From positions 62,001 to 126,000 of the forward strand of contig NZ_FQXH01000005.1 in assembly GCF_900129915.1 (NCBI RefSeq): 64,000 nucleotides of DNA. Reading direction: 5' to 3'. Shown piece by piece: positions 32,101-39,738 of the stretch. This DNA is from Tepidibacter thalassicus DSM 15285 (lineage in GTDB: Bacteria > Bacillota > Clostridia > Peptostreptococcales > Peptostreptococcaceae). The notes beneath the pieces were generated by a model, which was not told where the DNA came from, did no database searches, and saw nothing but the letters and a program-made list of their open reading frames with translations. Each line of letters opens with the position of its first letter. The first letter of the stretch is position 1. A program made the translations under genes and the position numbers.

Positions 32101-32573
32101 ATTATACACCAGACACATTTATTGCTGGTGAAAAAGGCGCGGAACTTATTACCAATGCAAAAGGAAGAAAAGTATTTACAGCCGCACAAACAGGACAAAT
32201 ATTCAATAATATCAACAAAGCAAGCACACAGAATAATTACAATGAAGTAAAAGAAGTTGTAATGCTTGCACCGATGTTGCAAGCAATGCTTTCTTCCATA
32301 AGAGCGGTAGCGCCAAGAGGACCTATGTTGCCGCAACTTCAACTTGCATATAGCACAACGGCGGCAGGAGTTACAGCACCAACAGTAAAAGCAGATTCAA
32401 CACAAGTCATAACAAAAATAACAATTCATAACCAACCGACAATCCATGTTGACGGTAACGCACCGAATGACCTAGAAGAGAAGTTGAAGAAAAACAATGA
32501 GGAATTATTAAACGAAGTGGAAGAAAGAATAAGAAAAAAAGAAGAGGACGAAAGGCGGGGAAGATATGAGTAA
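29193..32573 (+). CDS. Tail tape measure protein (TP901 family)
   Basis: 1126 residues from TTG 29193, preceded by AAAGGGGGTGAGTGA; the start MAGGRKEYELLFKLKAALGG is typical. Coiled coils occupy about 40-165. The TP901 core (AQMSTVKAISGATGDEMELL ... GVMNLAAASGEDLATVSDIV) is at about 200-320, followed by repeated Gly-rich hydrophobic segments (about 560-720) and membrane-like helices (about 690-960). It fixes tail length and may form the channel for DNA entry. The C-terminus ends in a charged coiled coil. Confidence 0.95.
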   Translation: MAGGRKEYELLFKLKAALGGNFNSSFQTAMNTTKQLQGTLTKINSLSGKIDGYKKQSNAVEKSRAKLAELTAEHERLQQEMNQTENPSESLRRKFERNARQIATTTTRIEEQERRLGELGEELLSAGVNTNNLEAANGRLARSYEAVRRSQQDLAKINAAQQKNAAAISKTKSELVGTLGVATALGAAFFAGPVKKAREFQAQMSTVKAISGATGDEMELLAAKAKQMGATTQFTAVESGKALEYMSMAGWKTKEMINGLPGVMNLAAASGEDLATVSDIVTDALTAFGMQAKDSGHFADVLAKAASNSNTNVGMMGGSFSYVAPIAGALKYRVEDVGVALGLMANSGIKAEKAGTSLRGVLTRLAKPPKQAQKALQDLQWSMLKADGTVKPLNQTLVELRGKFAGLTEDQKMQYAASIAGKEAMSGFLAMMNASEQDFAKLTKEINNANGAAEKMAAIRLDNYDGQVKLAKSAFEGLQIALGEALLPTITEGMKKLTELVTKITLFADENPELTSTIIKLAAGLAAFKVATLGAKLGFLELKGGALAVQKVFALFRGRTAVAGVEAMGLSSRLTTAGAGIKNYFGGIKGALGGVGSAIGQMFGGKIATAFSGIGKVFGGIGGKIVGAFGGVGGRITSIFGSVGSKIIAGPLGKIGMVVAKPFMSIGKLISPLMNLGGAILGPFSGIFGKIFPVVGVVMLIISAIQILRDNLDKVRGVVERVFGKAGLKVFDKVVATIGNIGNAIKNVFSDDGISGIKKFIDDTFGENPALANFLNAFIDVFATIGNIVGQFISFVDTSVKPVIVEIFNFIVGTVLPMIAQKFAEWAPTIASIIQGLWTIIQGVATAVMNVVSVVMPLIQSIITGALHTIMQVIGGLLTAIKGIINFIVGVFTGDWEKAWTGVKDIFKGIFQSLGGIVKAPLNAVISIVNGVIGSINKVGFDIPDWVPMVGGKKFELKIPKIPMFAKGSNYTPDTFIAGEKGAELITNAKGRKVFTAAQTGQIFNNINKASTQNNYNEVKEVVMLAPMLQAMLSSIRAVAPRGPMLPQLQLAYSTTAAGVTAPTVKADSTQVITKITIHNQPTIHVDGNAPNDLEEKLKKNNEELLNEVEERIRKKEEDERRGRYE

Positions 32574-32778
32574 AAAATATACAACGGTTTTAGGCGATAT
32601 GTGGGACACTATAGCATATAAAACGCTTGGGGATGAAAAATATACCGATAAACTCATAAAAAACAATTTGCAACATCGTCACACCGCCATTTTCCCCGCA
32701 GGAATAGTGATTGATATTCCAGAAATAGAAGTGGAGGTTTCGGCGAAACTGCCACCGTGGAAAAGAGGGATAGTATGA
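32566..32778 (+). CDS. Tail protein X (LysM-like)
   Basis: 70 residues. KYTTVLGDMWDTIAYKTLGDEKYTDKL (read in two parts: KYTTVLGDMWDTIAYKTLG and DEKYTDKL) and IFPAGIVIDIPEI match P2 gpX, a LysM-like small baseplate component. Start overlaps the tape measure end by 8 bases; ribosome binding site GGCGGGGAAGAT. Confidence 0.9.
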   Translation: MSKKYTTVLGDMWDTIAYKTLGDEKYTDKLIKNNLQHRHTAIFPAGIVIDIPEIEVEVSAKLPPWKRGIV

Positions 32779-34073
32779 GCAATAATGAAATGGCAAGACG
32801 CGTTGAAATACGCCTTGAATTTGAGGGGGTGGACATCAGCGCGGATGTAAATAAATATTTTTTATCAATGACTTATACTGATAACGAAGAGGATAAAACG
32901 GATGATTTGCAATTAACGCTTGATGATAGGGAAGGGGTTTGGCTGGGCGATTGGCTTAATACGCCAGCCCAACCCCAAACACCAGAGATTAATAATAGTG
33001 GTTGGAAAATAGGTGATGAAGTAATTGTGAATGGTAAACCTCAATATAGCAGTTATGGAAGAGGAACGCCGGGAAGTGCTGTGACAAACTACAAAGGAAA
33101 AGTTACTAAGTTGAACATAAAACAAGGCGTGCCATACCCAATTCATGTTGAAAAAATAGGGTGGTTTGCTGAAAATCAAGTGGAAAAGATTTCGGCAAAA
33201 CAAGAAACAATGACAAACAGCGGTGGAGCAAAAGGCGCGATGATTCATGCACTTATCGTTCAGAAAAATTGGGATTCGACAGGAAAGGATAAAGTTCTTG
33301 ATTGCGGTTTATTTGAAATAGACAGCGTGGATGGAAGCGGACCACCTGCTAAAGTAAGCTTAAAAGGAACTTCAATCCCTTATACATCAACAATACGAAA
33401 GCAGAAAAAAACCAAAGCGTGGGAAAATATTTTTCTTAAAGCTATAGCAGAAGAAATTGCAAGCAAAAACGGTATGAAGTGCATGTTTGAATCGGCATAC
33501 AATCCATATTATGACCGAAGAGAGCAAGTGCAACAATCTGATATTGTTTTTTTAAAAACACTTTGCAAGAATGCGGGAATATCACTGAAAGTAACAGCAA
33601 AAACGATTGTTCTATTTGACGCCGCAACATACGAGAAAAAAGACACGATAAGAAAGATAAAACGCGGTGAATCAGATGTGAAAAGTTATAGATTTTCAAC
33701 GAACTTCAATGATACGGCATATGATAAATGCCATGTTAGTTATACAAACCCTAAAACTGGAAAAACAATTGAATATACTTACCAGCCGAGAAATGCACCG
33801 GGTAGCGGTCAAGTTCTGGAAATTAACGAGAAAGTAAATGACAAAGAAGAAGCCAGAAAACTTGCAATGAAAAGACTAAGAGAAAAAAATAAAAAAGAAT
33901 TTACCGCGGAGTTTACTCTCGTTGGAGATTTAGACCTAGTTGCAGGGGTAACGGTTGATGTTGGGGGGTATGGTGCATTTGATGGAAAATATATCATCGA
34001 AAGTGCAACGCATAATTTGACAGGTGGGTACACTGTAAACATTAAATTACGCCGTGTATTGGAGGAATATTGA
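32775..34073 (+). CDS. Baseplate hub, phage late control D-like protein
   Basis: 432 residues from ATG 32775, overlapping the gpX stop by 4 bases. N-terminal FEGVDISADVNKYFLSMTYTD and DDLQLTLDDREGVWLGDW, then FESAYNPYYDRREQVQQSDI and VDVGGYGAFDGKYIIESATH at the C-terminus, as in gpD/gp27-type hubs. ORFs in this frame could start at 32757 but without a ribosome binding site. Forms the central hub with gpV spike and gpX. Confidence 0.92.
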   Translation: MSNNEMARRVEIRLEFEGVDISADVNKYFLSMTYTDNEEDKTDDLQLTLDDREGVWLGDWLNTPAQPQTPEINNSGWKIGDEVIVNGKPQYSSYGRGTPGSAVTNYKGKVTKLNIKQGVPYPIHVEKIGWFAENQVEKISAKQETMTNSGGAKGAMIHALIVQKNWDSTGKDKVLDCGLFEIDSVDGSGPPAKVSLKGTSIPYTSTIRKQKKTKAWENIFLKAIAEEIASKNGMKCMFESAYNPYYDRREQVQQSDIVFLKTLCKNAGISLKVTAKTIVLFDAATYEKKDTIRKIKRGESDVKSYRFSTNFNDTAYDKCHVSYTNPKTGKTIEYTYQPRNAPGSGQVLEINEKVNDKEEARKLAMKRLREKNKKEFTAEFTLVGDLDLVAGVTVDVGGYGAFDGKYIIESATHNLTGGYTVNIKLRRVLEEY

Positions 34074-34076
34074 TAA

Positions 34077-34535
34077 ATGAAAGAGGAATTGAATGTATTA
34101 AAAAATATGGTGCGAGTTGGCACGGTGAGTTCGGTTGATGTAGAAAATAGAACAGCAAGAGTGAAGTTCGCTGATAAAAACAATCTTGTTTCTGGACCGT
34201 TGAAAGTAATTCAAAATCAACCGCTTATTGTTTATAAAAAATGGAGCGTCGACAACAGCGTTGAGGGTGACGAGCCAAACACTATTAAAGAAATAGACAT
34301 AACAGAAGAAATAAACCCGGATTACGAAGCAATATATCATTCTGCAAATCAAAATCTTAACATTAACGAAAAATATGCAAAATACAGCGGTAGGATATAT
34401 GAACCTGATTACATTAAAAATGTCGATAAAACTTTAATCAAAGTATATCCGTGGCTTCCATATGTTGGGCAATTGGTACTTTGCATATATCTTCCCAACG
34501 GCGAAAGTGACGGATTTGTGATAGGGGGGATTTAA
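34077..34535 (+). CDS. Baseplate assembly protein V-like (spike)
   Basis: 152 residues. MVRVGTVSSVDVENRTARVKF near the N-terminus is the OB-fold of gpV/gp5-type spikes; the C-terminal PWLPYVGQLVLCIYLPNGESDGFVIGGI closes it. The long Gly-rich beta-helix of a full spike is absent. ATG 34077 has TTGGAGGAATATTGATAA upstream. Confidence 0.85.
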   Translation: MKEELNVLKNMVRVGTVSSVDVENRTARVKFADKNNLVSGPLKVIQNQPLIVYKKWSVDNSVEGDEPNTIKEIDITEEINPDYEAIYHSANQNLNINEKYAKYSGRIYEPDYIKNVDKTLIKVYPWLPYVGQLVLCIYLPNGESDGFVIGGI

Positions 34536-34536
34536 T

Positions 34537-34938
34537 ATGGCAGTAGTCGGCACTTTGGGGGACATAGTTTTTAGTGTATCGAAAAAAACGGTGAAAACAT
34601 TTGAAGGCATGAAATGGGACAGTTCCGCAAAGTATGCCACTCACGACAGGCATTTAAAAGACACATTGCTTGAATTTACAGGAAGAAATGCGGATTCTAT
34701 TTCATTTAAAATGAATTTCTCTGCGTTCTTGGGTGTAAATCCTATAAAAGAAATAAACAAGCTTCTTGAAGCTGAGAGAAAAGGAAAAATCATGCGCCTT
34801 GTGATAGGCAATAAACCCTATGGAAAATACAAATGGGTCATAGAGAAAACCTCAAAGGATTTAGAGAGGTTTGACAACAAAGGGAATTTGCTTATTGCAA
34901 AGGTATCTATTTCATTAAAAGAATACGCAGGGAGGTGA
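34537..34938 (+). CDS. Phage tail protein, P2 GpU family
   Basis: 133 residues. LGDIVFSVSKKTVKTFEGM, YATHDRHLKDTLLEFTGRNADSI and FSAFLGVNPIKEI fit the GpU family. In P2, U precedes X and D; here it lies between V and W, a reordered position. Starts 2 bases after the gpV stop with GATAGGGGGGATTTAAT. Confidence 0.87.
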   Translation: MAVVGTLGDIVFSVSKKTVKTFEGMKWDSSAKYATHDRHLKDTLLEFTGRNADSISFKMNFSAFLGVNPIKEINKLLEAERKGKIMRLVIGNKPYGKYKWVIEKTSKDLERFDNKGNLLIAKVSISLKEYAGR

Positions 34939-34943
34939 AGAGG

Positions 34944-35273
34944 ATGGCTCATATTGTGACGGCAAATGATAATAAAAAAATAAACCTTGCACCAGAAACG
35001 GTTGTTGAAGAGGTTTTGCAGAATGTGGCAATGATTATTTCAACGCCTCAATTTACTGTGCCGCTTGATAGAGGTTTCGGGCTTCCTCAACGCTTTTTGG
35101 ATAAACCCCTACCAGTAGCGAAAGCAATTCTTGTGACAGAAGTGCTGGACGCAATTGAAAGATATGAGCCGAGAGCAGAAATTGAAAACATTACATTTGT
35201 AGAGGAAAAGCAGGAAACAAAAGCAGGGAAACTCATTCCGCGGGTGGAGGTGAATATAATTGACGGAGAATAA
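34944..35273 (+). CDS. Baseplate wedge protein W (gp25-like)
   Basis: 109 residues from ATG 34944 (GGGAGGTGAAGAGG). VEEVLQNVAMIISTPQFTVPLDRGFGL and LPVAKAILVTEVLDAIERYEPRAEI, read as GPW/gp25 motifs with the conserved RGFGL, link sheath and baseplate. Overlaps gpJ by 14 bases. Confidence 0.93.
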   Translation: MAHIVTANDNKKINLAPETVVEEVLQNVAMIISTPQFTVPLDRGFGLPQRFLDKPLPVAKAILVTEVLDAIERYEPRAEIENITFVEEKQETKAGKLIPRVEVNIIDGE

Positions 35274-36390
35274 CAGGAAGTACCCAGAAATAAGCTTTGT
35301 TGATACAGACACGGAATTGCTTGTAAATAGTTTAATAAAATCATATGAAATGTTTACCGGGAGAACTCTATATCCCGCGGACCCGACACGTCTTTTTATT
35401 CTTTGGGTTGCTGATATTATCATACAAGAAAGAGTTATTATTGATGAATCAGCAAAACAAAATATTCCGAGGTATGCAGAAGGGGAGTATCTGGATTCGC
35501 TTGCAGAAATTTTCAAAGACACATACAGACTTGAAGCAAAAGCGGCAAAAACGACATTTAGGTTTTATTTATCAACAATACTTTCTTCGCAACAAATCGT
35601 GCCAAAAGGGACAAGAGTAACAGTTGATGGAGAAATTACATTTGAAACTATAGAGGACCTTTACATTAAAGCTGGTGAATTATACGGTGATGTACTTGCG
35701 GTATGTCAAAAGGCTGGGGAAATAGGGAACGATTTTATACCGGGGCAAATAACTCAAATTGTTGATTTATTCCCATATTATGAAAAGGTAGAAAACATTA
35801 CAACTAGCGCAGGAGGTACAGAAAGAGAAACGGACGAAGCTTTTTACGAGCGAATGCGCGAAAGTATGGAAAGTTTTTCGACAGCAGGACCGGAAGGTGC
35901 ATATATATATCATGCCAAAACAGCTTCTCCACAAGTAGCGGACGTTTCAGCAACTTCACCGGAACGCGGAGTTGTAGATGTACGAGTATTACTAAAAGAT
36001 GGAGAAATGCCCGGAGAAGAGGTTTTGAAAAATGTTGAAGCCGCTATTTCAGCAGATAGCACACGACCTCTTACAGATTTTGTAAAGGTATCGGCACCAG
36101 AGGTTGTGCCGTTCAATATTGAATTTACGTACTACATTCCGAAGCTAAGTGCAAACAGTGGCATGGTGATAGCGGAAGAAGTTGAAAAAGCAGTAAATGA
36201 ATATAAGAAGTGGCAAACCGAGAAGATGGGAAGAGATATAAACCCATCTTATTTAATTTCACTGCTCATGAAAACAGGAATAAAACGTGTCGAAGTAACA
36301 AGTCCAACACATGCAGTTGTGGAAGAAAACAAGGTTGCAACGCTTCAAAACCCCCCAAGCATAATAAATGGAGGGGTTGAAGATGAATAA
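35260..36390 (+). CDS. Baseplate wedge protein J (gp47-like)
   Basis: 376 residues from TTG 35260 with GGGTGGAGGTGAATATAA. Typical blocks are YAEGEYLDSLAEIF, IVPKGTRVTVDGEITFET, GGTERETDEAFYERMRES and GPEGAYIYHAKTASPQVADV, and the C-terminal KTGIKRVEVTSP. It assembles the wedge with W and I. Confidence 0.94.
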   Translation: MTENNRKYPEISFVDTDTELLVNSLIKSYEMFTGRTLYPADPTRLFILWVADIIIQERVIIDESAKQNIPRYAEGEYLDSLAEIFKDTYRLEAKAAKTTFRFYLSTILSSQQIVPKGTRVTVDGEITFETIEDLYIKAGELYGDVLAVCQKAGEIGNDFIPGQITQIVDLFPYYEKVENITTSAGGTERETDEAFYERMRESMESFSTAGPEGAYIYHAKTASPQVADVSATSPERGVVDVRVLLKDGEMPGEEVLKNVEAAISADSTRPLTDFVKVSAPEVVPFNIEFTYYIPKLSANSGMVIAEEVEKAVNEYKKWQTEKMGRDINPSYLISLLMKTGIKRVEVTSPTHAVVEENKVATLQNPPSIINGGVEDE

Positions 36391-37291
36391 TACTATTTAC
36401 GATATTGACTTAACGAGAAAGCTACCGCCAAGTTTGAAAAATGATGAAAACATGCTTGCTCTTGCAAAAGTAATTGGAGAAGAATTGCAAAAAACAAGCA
36501 AGATGGCGCGAAAAAATATCATATATGCCAGAATTGATGAACTGGAAGAAGAGGCGCTTGATATTTTAGCATATGATTTGCACGTTGATTGGTACGATTA
36601 TTCTTATCCAATTGAAGCAAAACGGGCTTTGATTAAAGATAGTGTCAAGGTCCATAAAAGGTTAGGAACAAAATTTGCAGTTGAAACAGCGTTGGGAAAC
36701 CTTCACCCCAATAGTTATGTAGAAGAATGGTTCGAGTATAACGGGGAGCCTTTCTCTTTCCGGGTTGTGTTAGACACGACACATTCAAGAGCAGGAGCGG
36801 GATATTTTGAAATAAAAAAAGCGGTAGATTCGTATAAAAGAAAAAGTGCGCATATGGATAGTTTGATTTACCAGTGTACCACAGGAGTTGGGATAAATGT
36901 AAAAGCTGAATATACAAAATTTCAGATTATGCATTGTGGCATGTTAGAATGTGGCACTTATCCAAACAAAAATATAATTGGAATCAATTCAAATATAGAG
37001 GTAGAATCGTTTATCAATATATCTTCATGGAAACAAACCTATAAGTTGAGCGGTACTTTTCCACAAGAAAATATAAAAGCGGAATTGAGAATGAGAGAAA
37101 TAAAAATCAACAACGATTCTAAAAGATATAGATTTAATTATGATTTTTCTGGAACTGAAAGGAGTGGTATACTTCCGGATGAAAATATTAATGGAAGCGC
37201 AAAAAACAAAGGGGTAAGTCCAAAGATTGAAGCACAAGGATATAAAATAAATTATGTGCTTTGTGGAACTAAAAATGCTTACAACAACTAA
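36383..37291 (+). CDS. Baseplate/tail protein I (P2 GpI) with extended C-terminus
   Basis: 302 residues from ATG 36383 (AATGGAGGGGTTGAAG). The first roughly 180 match GpI: DIDLTRKLPPSLKNDENMLA, LDILAYDLHVDWYDYSYPIE, KRLGTKFAVETALG and EWFEYNGEPFSFRVVLD. The last roughly 120 are unusual: a Cys pair (MHCGMLECGTYP) and repeated Y-x-x-S/C-G-T turns (YKLSGTFP, YDFSGTERSG, YVLCGTKN), probably a beta-rich attachment domain for the tail fibre. Confidence 0.9.
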   Translation: MNNTIYDIDLTRKLPPSLKNDENMLALAKVIGEELQKTSKMARKNIIYARIDELEEEALDILAYDLHVDWYDYSYPIEAKRALIKDSVKVHKRLGTKFAVETALGNLHPNSYVEEWFEYNGEPFSFRVVLDTTHSRAGAGYFEIKKAVDSYKRKSAHMDSLIYQCTTGVGINVKAEYTKFQIMHCGMLECGTYPNKNIIGINSNIEVESFINISSWKQTYKLSGTFPQENIKAELRMREIKINNDSKRYRFNYDFSGTERSGILPDENINGSAKNKGVSPKIEAQGYKINYVLCGTKNAYNN

Positions 37292-37307
37292 AAAAGGAGG
37301 CGGAAGG

Positions 37308-37619
37308 ATGTTTCTTACAGAAGAGGCGATTGAAGGTTACAAAAAATATACAGAAAATGTTATAAAATCGGCAGATATAAAAATTGGAGAGACGTACTAC
37401 CCTACAACAATTCACAAAAAAGAAAGATTAGAAAATGGAAGTGTGGCAATATATCTGTTGATAGACCACACTATCGAAGGTGATGTAACAATATCAGAAA
37501 TAAGATTATTTGATATTGATGATAAAATCTGGTTAGTTAAGCCGGAAAACATCATAAGAAAGGCAATGCAAGAAGGGGTTTTATATCGTTTTACTATCGA
37601 TATAAAGGAAAATGAATAA
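37308..37619 (+). CDS. Hypothetical baseplate/tail fibre-associated protein
   Basis: 103 residues from ATG 37308, chosen for AAAAAGGAGGCGGAAGG upstream; the frame extends back into the gpI gene without a site. Contains YTENVIKSADIKIGETYYPTT and HTIEGDVTISEIRLFDIDDK, reminiscent of small adaptor proteins between GpI and fibres. No firm family. Confidence 0.65.
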   Translation: MFLTEEAIEGYKKYTENVIKSADIKIGETYYPTTIHKKERLENGSVAIYLLIDHTIEGDVTISEIRLFDIDDKIWLVKPENIIRKAMQEGVLYRFTIDIKENE

Positions 37620-37642
37620 TAGAAAAAAGGCGGTGAATGATA

Positions 37643-38059
37643 ATGGCATATAAAAAAACGCAATGGCAAGACCATGTTGTGGAATACCCTAACAAGTATG
37701 AAGAAGTTTCAAACCCAGATGGAACAGTTACTTTGATTCCGAAACAAGGGGAGGTAATACAGCAAGGAACTCCGATGAGTGCAACAAATTTCAATAAAAT
37801 GGAAGAGGGTATTTTTCAAGCGCATGTCAGTGTTGAAAATATCACAGGAAGATTAAATGAAGTGGATAAAATAGTTGACAATAGCGTATCGAGTTTAACT
37901 GTAAATTTTATTGCCATGGCAGTAGAGGTTGAAACGCTAAAGGGTGCAACTTTAAATGATGTAACAGCTAATATGTTTGTTGAAACTTTCTTAAATCTTG
38001 ATGACATCAACTTGCAAAACGGAAAGTATGACGAACAAAATAAACGTATATACGCATAA
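37643..38059 (+). CDS. Tail fibre N-terminal-like protein
   Basis: 138 residues from ATG 37643 (AAAAGGCGGTGAATGATA). The N-terminus WQDHVVEYPNKYEEVSNPDG followed by GEVIQQGTPMSATNFNKMEEG is the standard baseplate-binding beginning of Clostridia/Bacilli tail fibres. No receptor-binding domain follows; the gene ends in a coiled segment and the DGR starts 16 bases later, so the variable protein at 39713 may supply the receptor-binding part. Confidence 0.75.
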   Translation: MAYKKTQWQDHVVEYPNKYEEVSNPDGTVTLIPKQGEVIQQGTPMSATNFNKMEEGIFQAHVSVENITGRLNEVDKIVDNSVSSLTVNFIAMAVEVETLKGATLNDVTANMFVETFLNLDDINLQNGKYDEQNKRIYA

Positions 38060-38074
38060 GGTGGCGCAAAAAAA

Positions 38075-38413
38075 TTGGAACCATTCATCCTTCAAAAGAA
38101 ATCAGAAGTGTTTCTTAATTCGATTTATCCTGTTTTAACAAATTTCCCAAAGGCTGAAAAATTTTGTCTTTGTCAAGAAATAAAGCAGGCTTGTTACAGA
38201 ATTATTAAAAATGCTATGATTTCTAACAATTTAAAAAGGAATAAATTATATTATTTACAGCAAGTTGATGGAGATTTAAAGTTACTATTGGTCCTTTTTA
38301 ATGTTGCGAGGGAACAAAAATATATAACAAAAAAGAAATGTTTGGAAATTCAAAACAAAGTTTCAGAATTAGGCAGAATTTGCGGTGGATTAATGAAGTC
38401 TACTAAAAATTAA
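38075..38413 (+). CDS. avd: DGR accessory variability determinant (Avd-like)
   Basis: 112 residues, entirely helical (AEKFCLCQEIKQACYRIIKNAM, DGDLKLLLVLFNVAREQKYI, CLEIQNKVSELGRICGGLM), as expected of the four-helix-bundle Avd that forms a pentamer, binds TR RNA and partners the reverse transcriptase. The F-x-x-x-x-R/K-x-A-x-R-I-I-K-x-A and G-x-L-x-E/LGR patterns match Avd/23S-IVP-like proteins. TTG 38075 follows AAGGTGGCG. It sits 27 bases before the template repeat. Confidence 0.88.
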   Translation: MEPFILQKKSEVFLNSIYPVLTNFPKAEKFCLCQEIKQACYRIIKNAMISNNLKRNKLYYLQQVDGDLKLLLVLFNVAREQKYITKKKCLEIQNKVSELGRICGGLMKSTKN

Positions 38414-38440
38414 TGACATAATAGGGATTATTCTGTTTGG

Positions 38441-38533
38441 ACTCCTATCGTGCTATCCGTGGTTACAATTCGGCTCGCTATTGGAATTACAATTCCGCGT
38501 CTAATCGTAACGTGAACGTCGGGTGGCGCCCCG
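38441..38533 (+). repeat. DGR template repeat (TR)
   Basis: 93 bases, same length as VR (40299-40391), non-coding between avd and rt. 81 of 93 positions match VR. All 12 differences are at template A (38441, 38447, 38455, 38467, 38468, 38485, 38486, 38491, 38503, 38504, 38510, 38516), out of 18 A in TR; all 75 non-A positions are identical. Six of the affected codons are AAT/AAC in the VR frame. The 3' end GTCGGGTGGCGCCCCG is GC-rich, like an IMH-type element. Confidence 0.96.
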
Positions 38534-38637
38534 CCTCGTAAAAAAAATATTTTGTCCGATACGTCTACGGATTTATCGGCAAGTCCTTGTTTAGAATTTC
38601 GAGGGAGAATAATTCCTTCACCTAAAGGTGTAAATAC
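38534..38637 (+). ncRNA. Structured spacer of the DGR template RNA
   Basis: 104 non-coding bases between TR and rt. CCGATA (38556-38561) pairs with TATCGG (38574-38579), with an inner CCG/CGG possibility, and CACCT/AGGTG forms a second hairpin just before the rt start. In the Bordetella phage DGR the RNA downstream of TR is required for Avd-RT binding and priming; the same role here is inference. Confidence 0.55.
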
Positions 38638-39738
38638 ATGAACAATGTCATATTGCCAAGCCAAAGAAAGGATGCCGATATGACGGATTTATACAATAAA
38701 GTAATTGACTATAAAAACATAGAATTAAGCTACAAAAACACACAAAAAGGCTCTAGGAAATACAGAAAAGAAAATATATTATTCGATATGTGCAGAGAAA
38801 GAAATTTAGTAAACATATGGAAGAAGTTAAAGAATGAAACTTATGAGGTAGGAGAATATATAAGATTCAAAGTGTATGAGCCTAAAGAAAGGGTGGTGAG
38901 TGCCCCGAAAATACACGATAAAGTAGTTCAATTTGCGGTCCATGAAGTATTAAAAGAAATGTACAAACCGATTTTCATAAGCACATCTTTTGCATGTGTT
39001 GAAGGGGGTGGAACTCATAAAGCGGTTGATAAGGTTCAACATGATATGAGATTCATTAAATGGAAGTATGGCGATGGATGGGTTTTAAAAATGGATGTTG
39101 CTAAATTTTTCTATTCTATAAATAGGAGTATACTTAAAAAGATTTTAAGAAAGAAAATAAAAGATTATAGGTATTTGGAGTTGCTTGATAAGATTATAGA
39201 CAGTTCCCCAGAGGGTGAAAGAGGAATACCGTTAGGAAATGTGACATCACAAGATTTCGCCAATATATATCTTAATGAATTGGACCAATACTGCAAAAGG
39301 TATCTTAAAATCAAACATTACACCAGATATATGGATGATATTATCATCGTTGTACCGAGGAAAGAAGAAGCACAAACGTATCTAAAACAGATTAAATGGT
39401 TTTTAAAAGAGGAACTTGACCTTGAAACAAATAAAAAGACTAAAATTTTTCCTATAAGTCAAGGTGTAAATGCATATGGTTATAAGATTTGGACTACTCA
39501 TAAATTAGTAAGAAACCAATCTAAAAAAGCTATGAAAAGGCGAATAAAAGCCATGGACAGAAAATTGAAAGAAGGGAAAATGGATAAAAAGGATATTATA
39601 CAAGCTGTTAATAGTTGGCTAGGTCATGCTAGACATTCGAACAGTTTTAATTTATGCAAAAAAATATTTGCAAAGTATCCTTATATTCAAATAGAAAAGG
39701 AAGGTGAATATTTTGGCACAGTATTTAGAAACAGTTGA
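38638..39738 (+). CDS. DGR-type reverse transcriptase
   Basis: Up to 366 residues. Motifs in order: KFLVYEPKERVVSAP-like block (FKVYEPKERVVSAP, about 80), SFACVEGGGTHKAVDKV (about 120), VLKMDVAKFFYSI (motif A, about 150), GIPLGNVTSQDFANIYL (motif B with the DGR-diagnostic L-G-x-x-x-S-Q), YTRYMDDIIIV (catalytic YMDD, about 235) and a C-terminal thumb. No maturase or endonuclease domain. It copies TR RNA with errors at A for transfer to VR. ATG 38638 has AAAGGTG, ATG 38680 has AAAGGA; both are plausible. Confidence 0.95.
   Translation: MNNVILPSQRKDADMTDLYNKVIDYKNIELSYKNTQKGSRKYRKENILFDMCRERNLVNIWKKLKNETYEVGEYIRFKVYEPKERVVSAPKIHDKVVQFAVHEVLKEMYKPIFISTSFACVEGGGTHKAVDKVQHDMRFIKWKYGDGWVLKMDVAKFFYSINRSILKKILRKKIKDYRYLELLDKIIDSSPEGERGIPLGNVTSQDFANIYLNELDQYCKRYLKIKHYTRYMDDIIIVVPRKEEAQTYLKQIKWFLKEELDLETNKKTKIFPISQGVNAYGYKIWTTHKLVRNQSKKAMKRRIKAMDRKLKEGKMDKKDIIQAVNSWLGHARHSNSFNLCKKIFAKYPYIQIEKEGEYFGTVFRNS

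Noticed and set aside
38428..38664. Minus-strand frame across TR
   Set aside because: TR is non-coding; this frame has no start signal and arises from the low stop density of the GC-rich repeat.
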